From: Spirochaetales bacterium UBA4629
GTDB taxonomy: Bacteria > Spirochaetota > Spirochaetia > Sphaerochaetales > Sphaerochaetaceae
Direction of reading: 5' to 3'
Assembly (NCBI GenBank): GCA_002406055.1
Contig: DHMZ01000071.1
Location: forward strand, 2,033 to 12,402
Length of the DNA stretch: 10,370 bases
The position numbers and the translations under genes were made by a program. Of the stretch, positions 1 to 6,839 are shown in pieces (position 1 is the first letter of the stretch; each line of letters begins with the position of its first letter). The notes under the pieces were generated by a model, which was given only the letters and a program-made list of their open reading frames with translations, searched no databases and was not told the origin of the DNA.

Positions 1-873
1 GGACCTTTAACATTTGCACCTCTTTCTATGGCTCTTACTGCATACAAATATCATGATGCTAATGATGAAATTTTTAAAAGGGAATTAGAGCATTCATCTC
101 ATCTTCTCTCTACATCTCGTCCTACAACAAGCAAAACTATTTATAGCCTAACATCCAAAATGATCGATGTTGCTTCAAAAGCAAGGCAAGAAGGACGACG
201 AGAAGATGAAGCTATAAGAGAAGCTGTAATTAGCAATAACAATTTTCGATATAAAAGAATAAGAAATGCAGCATCTCTTCTTGTTGAAAGATTTCCAACA
301 AAGGCTACACTAATGACTCAATGCTTTGGAGAAGTAGTACTCGGTATGATCTTAAAAGAAACTAAAAGGCAAAAAGGCAATGTGCGCCTATTTGTTCCTG
401 AAACAAGACCATACCTGCAAGGAGCAAGACTCACTAGCTCTGTGAGTTATGATATGGGGATAGATACAACTCTCATAACAGATAACATGGCTTCTTTTGT
501 TATGAAAAATGAAAATGTTGATGCTATCTTTACTGCTAGCGATGTTATTACGCTCTCTGGTGCTGTTTGTAATAAAGTAGGGACACTTGGCTTAGCAATA
601 CTTTCTTCTTACTACTCTATTCCATTTTATGTTGTTGGAATACCAAATAGAAATATTAAAACAGAAGAAGACATTACTGTTGAAATGAGAGATGGAGAAG
701 GAGTTCTCTATGCAATGGGAAAAAGAACGAACGATTTACCAATTAAAGGCTACTACCCTTCTTTTGATATTACTCCTCCTTCTTTAATTACTAGAATTGC
801 AACTGACATAGCACTCTTCAAGCCTGAAGAAGTTGCATCGTATTTTGATAAAGGTGGTAATGCTAGCTTTTAG
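1..873 (+). CDS. MtnA/eIF2B-family sugar-phosphate isomerase (5' end outside window)
   Basis: The reading frame is open from base 1, so the N-terminus lies upstream; 290 residues are visible. The family includes methylthioribose-1-phosphate isomerase (MtnA, methionine salvage) and eIF2B alpha/beta/delta subunits. Visible family motifs, numbered from the first visible codon, are RPT (40-42), a candidate catalytic Cys108 in LMTQCFGE, ETRPYLQGARLT from 134, candidate catalytic Asp181, the NKVGT loop (191-195), and the C-terminal P-x-FDITPPxLIT block. The usual GADRI...NGD loop of MtnA is instead ASDVITLSGA: the Asp is kept, but the Arg and the NGD acidic residue are lost. It is therefore an MtnA-like isomerase whose substrate may differ from methylthioribose-1-phosphate. 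The RGAxAIG-type N-terminal segment is only reached at its end. No other methionine-salvage gene is in view. The fold and family are secure; the exact reaction is not. Confidence 0.85.
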   Translation, partial: GPLTFAPLSMALTAYKYHDANDEIFKRELEHSSHLLSTSRPTTSKTIYSLTSKMIDVASKARQEGRREDEAIREAVISNNNFRYKRIRNAASLLVERFPTKATLMTQCFGEVVLGMILKETKRQKGNVRLFVPETRPYLQGARLTSSVSYDMGIDTTLITDNMASFVMKNENVDAIFTASDVITLSGAVCNKVGTLGLAILSSYYSIPFYVVGIPNRNIKTEEDITVEMRDGEGVLYAMGKRTNDLPIKGYYPSFDITPPSLITRIATDIALFKPEEVASYFDKGGNASF

Positions 874-955
874 CTTAGAACTTAATATTTTCTAAAACCA
901 TTAAAAAAGTATCAAAATAATGCATATATCTTTATTTTGTTTAGTTTTGTCGATT

Positions 956-1039
956 TATCCTTTTAAAAATATACCTGTACACTCATTTTATCCTTTTAAA
1001 AAAATACAAAATGTAAAGTAAATACCCTTTAAAAAATAC
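956..1039. repeat. Three direct repeats of a 17-19 bp AT-rich motif, ~33 bp period
   Basis: Copy 1 (956-974) reads TATCCTTTTAAAAATATAC. Copy 2 (989-1007) is identical at 18 of 19 positions. Copy 3 (1023-1039) is a shorter relative, TACCCTTTAAAAAATAC. The spacers are 14 and 15 bp and unrelated to each other. The period of 33-34 bp is about three helical turns, so the copies face roughly the same side of the DNA. Copy 3 overlaps where the -35 region of the downstream ATPase gene should be. This is what an array of regulator-binding sites looks like, but the binding factor is unknown. Confidence 0.7.
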
Positions 1040-1054
1040 TTATTCTGATATAAT
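1028..1054 (+). promoter_or_regulatory. Extended -10 promoter for the AAA_14 ATPase gene
   Basis: A perfect TATAAT lies at 1049-1054, preceded by TG one base upstream (1046-1047), which makes an extended -10 element. The -35 region is poor: TTTAAA at 1028-1033 with a 15 bp spacer, or CTTTAA at 1027-1032 with 16 bp. Extended -10 promoters tolerate this. The predicted transcript start near 1061 leaves a leader of only about 9 bases before the ATG at 1070. The rest of the 874-1069 gap is very AT-rich. It includes a weak 8-bp AT stem (913-920 with 932-939) followed by T-rich DNA that might end the upstream transcript. Confidence 0.6.
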
Positions 1055-1069
1055 CTGAATGAGATCAAA

Positions 1070-2467
1070 ATGCTTAAAAGAACAATTTGGAATGATTTAT
1101 TATCTTGGAAAGAAAGAAAACACCACCCTTTAATACTAAGTGGTTTACGCCAAACTGGAAAAACGTTCATAGTAAATCAATTTGGAAAAGAAAACTATGA
1201 TTCAATTGTATATCTTGATCTTAGAGCAAATAAATCTATCCATTCTGCCTTTGATGGAGATTTTAATGTCAATGAGATGGTACTTGCAATAACAGCAAAT
1301 ACTCCTAAAGCAAGATTTGTTCCATTTAAAACATTATTAATACTAGATGAGATTCAAGACTGTCCAAATGCACGAAGCTCACTTAAGTATTGGGATGTCG
1401 ATGGGCGATACGATGTAATTGCAACAGGAAGCTTTCTAGGTGTTAAAGGTTTTCGTTCTCTCTATAACAGAGGCATACCTGTTGGTTATGAAGAAGAACT
1501 GGAGATGCATCCTCTGTCTTTTTACGAATTTTTAATCAACACAGGCCTTGATTCTAACATCATTGATTATGTAAGAAAATCTCTAATAAACAATGAAAGA
1601 ATCGATGAAACCGTACATCAAACTTTAAGGAAACTCTACTATCAATTTTTAATTGTTGGGGGAATGCCTGAAGTATGTAACAGTTTTTTTGAAACTTATG
1701 ATTTAAATAAGGTAAAAATCATACAAAAGAGAATACTAACATCTATAAAAGCAGATTTCGGAAGATATAAAGATAATAACAAAAATGATAGAGTTAACGA
1801 AATAATAAAACTACGAGCAGAAGCTGCATTAGATTCACTTGTTCCACAGTTATCTAAGGAGTACAAAAAGTTTCAATTCTCACTTGTTAATGTAAAAGGA
1901 AATTCATTAGACAAAAAAGATGGATTGGATTACCTTGTAGATGTTGGTCTTGTTATTAAAGCTTATAATACAAAAGAAATATCTTACCCATTAGACGGAG
2001 TAAAGATAGAGAACGAGTTTAAAGTTTTTATGGCTGATAGTGGTCTCTTGGTCTCTATGTTAGGAGATGACATTCCTTCTAAAATTCTTAATGGAGATTT
2101 AAGTGCATACAAAGGAGCAATATGTGAAAATATGGTTGCCGTCTCCTTCAATAATTATGACAAAAAGCTCTTTTATTATCATGCACCTAGTGGCTCTCCT
2201 GAACTAGATTTTGTCTTTGAAGAAGATGGACAAGTTACAATTTTAGAATGCAAATCTAATAGAGGAAGAGCCACAAGCATGAAATTTGTCCTCGCTAACA
2301 AGAAAAGATTTGGTGAACATAAAGCAATAAAACTTCAAGATTCTAATGTTGGAAAAGGAGATGGTTTTGTTACATATCCTCTATATGCAATTGCTCTATT
2401 GGAGAAAAAGGAAGAAAGCTTTATTGTGCCAATGCCTGATGTAAAGGGCCTTAAAGTTCCAGAATAG
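1070..2467 (+). CDS. AAA_14/DUF4143-family ATPase with C-terminal PD-(D/E)XK-like domain
   Basis: The 465-residue length is slightly above the family's usual ~400. Residues 25-32 (GLRQTGKT) form the Walker A motif, 89-94 (LLILDE) Walker B, and IATGS (117-121) a sensor-like strand. The GGMP signature at 197-200 is typical of the junction with DUF4143. The C-terminal domain ends in a PD-(D/E)XK-like core with Asp380 and the ExK pair Glu393/Lys395 in ILECKS, as in the DUF4143 nuclease-like fold. These ATPases are abundant, patchily distributed and mostly uncharacterised; roles in mobile-element biology or defence have been suggested but not settled. The start has no good Shine-Dalgarno, only a GAG 7 bases before the ATG, and a very short predicted leader. 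It converges with a second, unrelated ATPase-nuclease gene. Family assignment is firm; function is unknown. Confidence 0.9.
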   Translation: MLKRTIWNDLLSWKERKHHPLILSGLRQTGKTFIVNQFGKENYDSIVYLDLRANKSIHSAFDGDFNVNEMVLAITANTPKARFVPFKTLLILDEIQDCPNARSSLKYWDVDGRYDVIATGSFLGVKGFRSLYNRGIPVGYEEELEMHPLSFYEFLINTGLDSNIIDYVRKSLINNERIDETVHQTLRKLYYQFLIVGGMPEVCNSFFETYDLNKVKIIQKRILTSIKADFGRYKDNNKNDRVNEIIKLRAEAALDSLVPQLSKEYKKFQFSLVNVKGNSLDKKDGLDYLVDVGLVIKAYNTKEISYPLDGVKIENEFKVFMADSGLLVSMLGDDIPSKILNGDLSAYKGAICENMVAVSFNNYDKKLFYYHAPSGSPELDFVFEEDGQVTILECKSNRGRATSMKFVLANKKRFGEHKAIKLQDSNVGKGDGFVTYPLYAIALLEKKEESFIVPMPDVKGLKVPE

Positions 2468-2491
2468 AATCAACAGATTAAGTAGATGACA

Positions 2492-4096
2492 CTACCCTTT
2501 TATATAGCTTGGTTCTTTTGTCTTATCGATGATTTCTTCTTTCCAACTAGAAATCTTCTTGCTTCGCGATGAAAAATTCAAGCCAACGATATGTATTTGC
2601 CTATCGCTATTAATATACTTAGCATAATATCGTTTCTCTTTTATCTGATTAAGAGCTTTGTCTGAACTTTGGTTAACCTTTATTTCTATAACATAGACAT
2701 CAGTTTTTGTTGTTATTACTACATCAATACGACCAATGCTTGTTGCTTCTTCACACTTTATTTCTTCGACTCCCATAAGAATAAAGAAAGCATAGAACAT
2801 ACTTTCATAACCAATTTCTTTACTAAGGACAACATATGGAATTTTCTCGTAATATGCATTCATTGTGTTAATTAAAGATAGAAGGTTATTTGTTTTTATT
2901 GCTAATCTAGCATTCTCAACATAAGAAGCAACATCTACTCCAACATAAAGTTTCATTAAACTTTTTGTAAAGGCCGTTCTTACTTCACTATTAGGAAATG
3001 TTAGAGTAAGAGCATCTGATGTTCCTTCTTTTATTGTCAAATAACCTGTAAAATATATCAAAGCTAAAACTTGAGAGTTGTCTAATGAATGAGACGCCAA
3101 ATTTGTATAATCAAATGTTGAAATTGCATCAAAACCAATGATTGGATTGTCTTTAACAATTCTTCCTAAATGATAGTCCTTTGCTAAATTAATAGCTAAT
3201 GTACTTGCTCCAGTTTCTATCCAATATGGTTCAAAGTGACAGTCATTAGAGAAAAACTTTCCAACAGAAACTGGATTATAGACTTTTTCTTCACTTCTAT
3301 ATGAAAAGCGATAACCATCATAGTAATCCCTGATTGCTTCTATAAAGTCTTCTCGCCTTTCGTATTCTCTATCCTCTTTTCTCATGTATTGATTAATGTA
3401 GTCAGAAAAAAAGAATAGCATCTCTTCTTCTGTATATCCAAACATGGATGCATATTTTTCACTGAACGTTAGGTCGGTTAGATTATTCATTTGGGAGAAT
3501 ATAGATAAATTAGAGAATTTGGTTATTCCTGTAAGAAAAAAGAAGCGTACCTTTTCATTTGTATTCTTTATTACAGAATAAAAACTACTAATAACTTCCT
3601 TTATAGCATCTGATAGCTCTTCATTTTTATATGTGTGGATAATCGGAATATCATATTCATCAACAATTATAACAATTTCTTTCTCTGTTTTTTCAAAGAC
3701 ACTATTGAGCATCGAAGATGGCTGAGCACTCTCTACTCTTATTCCATTTCTCTCTGCTTCACTAATTATTGCTTCTTGAAAATCACTTAAAAATACGTTG
3801 TAGCTTGTAGTATTAAACTTTGCAAAATTAAAGTGAAATACTGGATATTTCTCAAAGGAATAATCTGTTTTATCTATGTATAAGCCCCTAAAGAGTTCTT
3901 TTTTTCCTTCAAAAAGAGAATGAAGCGTTGAGCACATAAGGCTTTTACCATATCTACGTGGACGTGAAATAAAGTAATAATTATTAAGCCTACTCTTTAC
4001 TAAGTTGTAGACATATCTTGTCTTATCAACATAGATATAGTCGCCTTTTGTTCTTATATCTACAAATGAGCTTACGTTTACTGTTATCTCTTTCAT
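2492..4096 (-). CDS. AAA-ATPase_like/DUF1703 protein (AAA+ ATPase with PD-(D/E)XK domain)
   Basis: This 534-residue protein has the standard length and layout of the family. The N-terminal AAA-ATPase_like domain carries Walker A RPRRYGKS (45-52), Walker B IVIIVDEYD (141-149) and the FFLTGITKF strand (187-195). A YYDGYRF segment (258-264) and YNP (273-275) are family signatures. The C-terminal DUF1703 domain has an intact nuclease-like core: Asp458 in GRIDVVI and the Glu471/Lys473 pair in VIEIKV, then the conserved Q-I-x-x-x-x-Y helix (485-491). The only plausible start is ATG with AAAGAG directly touching it, far closer than a normal Shine-Dalgarno. The gene lies 72 bp after asnA and is separated from it by a hairpin. 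It converges on the AAA_14 gene with a 24 bp gap that holds no terminator hairpin. Members are multi-copy in many gut bacteria and spirochaetes; their biological role is not established. Confidence 0.92.
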   Translation of the reverse strand: MKEITVNVSSFVDIRTKGDYIYVDKTRYVYNLVKSRLNNYYFISRPRRYGKSLMCSTLHSLFEGKKELFRGLYIDKTDYSFEKYPVFHFNFAKFNTTSYNVFLSDFQEAIISEAERNGIRVESAQPSSMLNSVFEKTEKEIVIIVDEYDIPIIHTYKNEELSDAIKEVISSFYSVIKNTNEKVRFFFLTGITKFSNLSIFSQMNNLTDLTFSEKYASMFGYTEEEMLFFFSDYINQYMRKEDREYERREDFIEAIRDYYDGYRFSYRSEEKVYNPVSVGKFFSNDCHFEPYWIETGASTLAINLAKDYHLGRIVKDNPIIGFDAISTFDYTNLASHSLDNSQVLALIYFTGYLTIKEGTSDALTLTFPNSEVRTAFTKSLMKLYVGVDVASYVENARLAIKTNNLLSLINTMNAYYEKIPYVVLSKEIGYESMFYAFFILMGVEEIKCEEATSIGRIDVVITTKTDVYVIEIKVNQSSDKALNQIKEKRYYAKYINSDRQIHIVGLNFSSRSKKISSWKEEIIDKTKEPSYIKG

Positions 4097-4108
4097 CTCT
4101 TTAATTCT

Positions 4109-4114
4109 ATTTTA
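4109..4114 (-). promoter_or_regulatory. Possible -10 element for the DUF1703 ATPase gene
   Basis: On the minus strand TAAAAT occurs here, with a weak TTTAAG 18 bp further upstream. It would start transcription about 6 bases before the ATG at 4096. The match is poor in this AT-rich DNA. Read-through from asnA is an alternative source of transcription. Confidence 0.25.
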
Positions 4115-4140
4115 CTTTTTTGTTTTTTTCCACTTAAACA

Positions 4141-4159
4141 CCCCAAGTTTTCCTTGGGG
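4141..4159 (-). terminator. Hairpin after asnA, likely intrinsic terminator
   Basis: CCCCAAG (4141-4147) pairs perfectly with CTTGGGG (4153-4159) around a 5-base loop, a strong G/C stem 9 bp beyond the asnA stop. On the minus strand the bases following the stem are TGTTTAAG, only a partial U-tract. Termination may therefore be incomplete, letting some transcript continue into the DUF1703 ATPase gene. Confidence 0.6.
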
Positions 4160-4168
4160 CGTAAATAA

Positions 4169-5191
4169 TTAGAATAAGTGTGTGTTGTGCTCTTTTGCTT
4201 CTTTGTAGACTTCGCTCGGCCAAACAGAAGCTTGGACTTCCCCTATATGAGCCTTTTGAAGAAGGAACATACATAGTCTACTCTGTCCTATTCCTCCACC
4301 AATTGTCTGTGGAAATTCTCCAGAGAGTAGACGCTTATGCCAATAGAGATCCTTTCTTTCTTCTGTACCTCTTATCTCTAGCTGTCTTAGAAGTGTTTCC
4401 CTATCGACTCTTATCCCCATACTGCTTAGCTCTAAGCTACTCTCTCTAACGCTGTCCCATACGATAATATCGCCATTAAGACCATGGTAGCCATTTCTAG
4501 TCTCAGTAGACCAATCGTCATAGTCAGGAGCACGACCTGAGTGAGGAGGGTTTCCATAACCAATTCCAATAAGGAAGATTGCACCATATTCTCTTGCAGC
4601 CTCTTTTTCCCTCTCTTCACTACTCTTTTCTGGCCATCTAGCTTTAAGCTCTTCAGAATGAACAAATGTTATATCTTCAGGTAGATAATCCTTTAGTACT
4701 GGATATAATTCCTCAACACAAAAAGCTGTTCTCTTTAGGGCAGCATATATAGTTCTTACACTTTCTTTAAGATATTCGAGGTTTCTCTCTCCAGCATTCA
4801 TGACCTTTTCCCAATCCCACTGGTCAACATAAATAGAGTGAATTGAGTCAATATCATCATCTGGGCGAAGTGCGTTCATATCTGTATATAGGCCATAGCC
4901 TGCACTATAGTGCAAATCAGCAAGCGCCATTCTCTTCCACTTTGCAAGAGACTGAACAATTTCCATTCTTTTCTCTCCCATATTCTTTACAGGAAATGAA
5001 ACTGGTCTCTCTACACCATTTAAATCATCGTTAATACCACTACCACTACTAACAAAGAGTGGACTTGTGACGCGCCTCAATCTTAAAGCACTACTAAGTT
5101 CTCTTTCAAAGATATCTTTTACAGCTTTAATAGCACTTTCAGTTTCATGTAAATTTAGCTTTGGCTCATAATTTTTTGGGAACTGACTCAT
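4169..5191 (-). CDS. asnA: Aspartate-ammonia ligase (asparagine synthetase A)
   Basis: The enzyme makes asparagine from aspartate, ammonia and ATP in the cytoplasm, using a class II aminoacyl-tRNA-synthetase fold. The 340 residues match the family's usual ~330. Recognisable blocks run throughout: SLAKWKRMAL (81-90), GLYTDMNALRPDDD (100-113), HSIYVDQWDWE (118-128), RAPDYDDWSTET, GLNGDIIVWD, ELSSMGIRVD and, near the C-terminus, the ATP-site motif PQTIGGGIGQSRL. All align closely in memory with E. coli AsnA, with a modest N-terminal extension. The ATG at 5191 is set by a strong GAGGAG site 6 bases upstream, which overlaps the stop codon of the preceding DJ-1 gene; the gap is 11 bp. It is the last gene of the four-gene run and is followed by a hairpin. 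An ammonia-dependent enzyme fits an organism living where ammonium is plentiful. Confidence 0.97.
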   Translation of the reverse strand: MSQFPKNYEPKLNLHETESAIKAVKDIFERELSSALRLRRVTSPLFVSSGSGINDDLNGVERPVSFPVKNMGEKRMEIVQSLAKWKRMALADLHYSAGYGLYTDMNALRPDDDIDSIHSIYVDQWDWEKVMNAGERNLEYLKESVRTIYAALKRTAFCVEELYPVLKDYLPEDITFVHSEELKARWPEKSSEEREKEAAREYGAIFLIGIGYGNPPHSGRAPDYDDWSTETRNGYHGLNGDIIVWDSVRESSLELSSMGIRVDRETLLRQLEIRGTEERKDLYWHKRLLSGEFPQTIGGGIGQSRLCMFLLQKAHIGEVQASVWPSEVYKEAKEHNTHLF

Positions 5192-5202
5192 CTTTTTCTC
5201 CT

Positions 5203-5754
5203 CTATTTATAATAAATTTGTTTCCTTACTCTCTCTTTTTCATCTTCACCTTTTAAGACTCGTAAAATCTCAAGGCCAAGATCAAAAGCCCACCCAGCGC
5301 TTTTGGCTGTTATTATGTTGCCACTTGTGACAACACCATCACTAAGAAATGCAAAATCTTTATAGTATTCTTCGCATCCAGGATAACAAGTTGCCTTATG
5401 TCCTTCTAAAAGACCAAGAGGTCCTAGTACAACAGCAGGAGAAGCACATATAGCAGCAACAATATCACCACGCTCGCTTGTTCTTTTTAGTATGCATGAA
5501 AGCAGTTCGCTTTCTTTTAGGTTTGTTGCTCCTGGCATACCACCTGGTAGAAAGACAACGCGATAGTTCTTTTCTAAATTCTTTTCGCTGAGAGTGTCAT
5601 CTAAGAGAAAACTAACAGAATGAGAAGAGACTATTCTATTTGAACCGAGTCCCTTTAATGCAGGATTAAGACCACCTCGCTTAAGTATGTCATAAACGCA
5701 AAGTGCTTCACACTCTTCCGCGCCATTGGCAAGTACAATTAATATTTCGTCCAC
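5203..5754 (-). CDS. DJ-1/PfpI family protein (YajL/ThiJ-like)
   Basis: The protein has 183 residues, the normal size for the DJ-1 branch. The nucleophile-elbow cysteine is Cys103 in AAICASPAVVL, and the acidic partner is Glu16 in GAEECE, equivalent to Glu18 of human DJ-1. The FLPGGMPGA loop (69-76) and the CYPGCEEY segment are also family hallmarks. Family members have been described as chaperones, glyoxalases or protein deglycases; the deglycase activity is disputed, so no reaction is assigned. Translation starts at GTG, not ATG. The site is fixed by a perfect AGGAGG 7 bases upstream, and the start overlaps the preceding aroG-type stop by one base (TAGTG). This indicates translational coupling. 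It sits between DAHP synthase and asnA, with no evident biochemical link to either; a stress-protection role is inference. Confidence 0.93.
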   Translation of the reverse strand: MDEILIVLANGAEECEALCVYDILKRGGLNPALKGLGSNRIVSSHSVSFLLDDTLSEKNLEKNYRVVFLPGGMPGATNLKESELLSCILKRTSERGDIVAAICASPAVVLGPLGLLEGHKATCYPGCEEYYKDFAFLSDGVVTSGNIITAKSAGWAFDLGLEILRVLKGEDEKERVRKQIYYK

Positions 5755-6833
5755 TATAGAACCTCCTCTTCCCCTTTTTTCCTACTCTCTCTAAGAATTG
5801 AAGCTGCATGCTTTAAAATTCTCTCTGTTTCATCCCAACCAATACATGGATCTGTTACAGATACTCCATACTCCAATGATGACTTATCGCTTGTAATCTT
5901 TTGGTTTCCTTCTTTTAAGAAAGACTCTAGCATAAAGCCTTTTATTGACTTATTGCCCCATACTTTTTGATCAATTACACTTCTTAGAACTCTCTTCTGC
6001 CGTCTATAATCTTTATTGGAGTTTGCATGAGAACAATCAATGACAATTCTTGGTTCAAGAGATGCTTTAATCATATCTTTTTCGGCACTCTCTACATCAT
6101 TTTCATAGTAATTTGGACCATGAACTCCACCACGAAGAATTATATGCGTATATGGGTTTCCACTAGTTACATATTGGGCAATCTTTCCGTCTCTCTCAAC
6201 ACCAATAAACGACGCACCTTCTCTTGCACTCTTAGCGGCATTAATAGCTGCCATATAATCGCCCGATGTTGAGTTTTTAAAGCCAACAGCAACAGAAAGA
6301 CCGGAGGCAAGAGAACGGTGTGTTTGGCTCTCTGTTGTACGAGCACCAATACTTGACCAACTCATCAGCTCATCTGTGTACTGTGGAACAATTGGATCCA
6401 AACACTCACAACCAACAGGTAGCCCTATACGAGTAATATCAAGTAAGAGACGACGGCAAATCTCAAGGCCTTTATCTATATCATAGCTTTCATCCATAAA
6501 TGGATCTGTAATAAGGCCCTTCCAACCAAGTGCAGTACGTGGCTTCTCAAAGTATGTTCTCATAACTACAAAAAACTCATCACTTACCTCTTCTGAGAGT
6601 TTTTTTAGCTTTCTAGCATACTCAAGTGCAGCATTTGTGTCGTGAATCGAACATGGACCAACGATTGCAAGCAAACGATTATCTTTCCCATCAAAGATAT
6701 CATTCACAGTCTGACGAAATGAATTTATCTTCTCTTTGTCATCATCTAAAAGAGGAAAGAGCCTCTCAAGCTCCTCTGGAGTTCTAAGGCTCTTTATTTT
6801 TTCTATTCTTAAATCTTGTGTCGTAAATGTCAT
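5754..6833 (-). CDS. Class I 3-deoxy-7-phosphoheptulonate (DAHP) synthase, AroG/F/H type
   Basis: This enzyme condenses phosphoenolpyruvate and erythrose-4-phosphate, the first step of the shikimate pathway to aromatic amino acids. Its 359 residues match the ~350 of E. coli AroG/F/H. The metal and substrate residues are all present: Cys61 in VGPCSIHD, KPRT (97-100), RTTESQ (165-170), the LRGG loop (233-236), His269 in DCSHANSNKDYRRQ, Glu303 in MLESFLKEGNQ and Asp328 in SVTDPCIGWDET. The positions nearly coincide with E. coli AroG (Cys61, His268, Glu302, Asp326). The N-terminal extension used for feedback inhibition in this family is present, but I cannot say which amino acid inhibits it. The ATG follows the antiporter stop by 6 bases in the same reading frame, with no convincing Shine-Dalgarno. 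Its translation probably depends on ribosomes finishing the antiporter. The gene's end overlaps the DJ-1 start. Confidence 0.97.
   Translation of the reverse strand: MTFTTQDLRIEKIKSLRTPEELERLFPLLDDDKEKINSFRQTVNDIFDGKDNRLLAIVGPCSIHDTNAALEYARKLKKLSEEVSDEFFVVMRTYFEKPRTALGWKGLITDPFMDESYDIDKGLEICRRLLLDITRIGLPVGCECLDPIVPQYTDELMSWSSIGARTTESQTHRSLASGLSVAVGFKNSTSGDYMAAINAAKSAREGASFIGVERDGKIAQYVTSGNPYTHIILRGGVHGPNYYENDVESAEKDMIKASLEPRIVIDCSHANSNKDYRRQKRVLRSVIDQKVWGNKSIKGFMLESFLKEGNQKITSDKSSLEYGVSVTDPCIGWDETERILKHAASILRESRKKGEEEVL
5762..5767 (-). promoter_or_regulatory. AGGAGG ribosome-binding site that fixes the GTG start of the DJ-1 gene
   Basis: On the minus strand a perfect AGGAGG lies 7 bases before the GTG at 5754-5752. 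It sits inside the last codons of the DAHP synthase gene. This supports a GTG start that overlaps the upstream TAG by one base. Confidence 0.85.
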
Positions 6834-6839
6834 ATTACA

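Noticed and set aside
913..939. AT-only stem after the mtnA-like gene as a terminator
   Set aside because: CAAAATAA/TTATTTTG has one G-C pair and an 11-base loop; too weak to list alone, although T-rich DNA follows.
956..1039. Regular repeats resembling a short CRISPR array
   Set aside because: The unit is only 17-19 bp, spacers are 14-15 bp, there are three copies, and no cas gene is nearby; a promoter-proximal site array fits better.
988..1170. Minus-strand 60-residue ORF across the ATPase promoter
   Set aside because: It overlaps the promoter repeats and the ATPase start, is Phe/Leu/Lys-rich as expected of reversed AT-rich DNA, and has no start signals.
2669..2875. Plus-strand Tyr/Phe/Cys-rich ORF
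   Set aside because: It is antisense to the conserved C-terminal nuclease-like domain of the DUF1703 protein and has no protein-like motif.
4432..4665. Minus-strand 77-residue ORF inside asnA
   Set aside because: It is a shifted frame of asnA; the asnA frame is intact and continuous through all family motifs, so no frameshift is implied.
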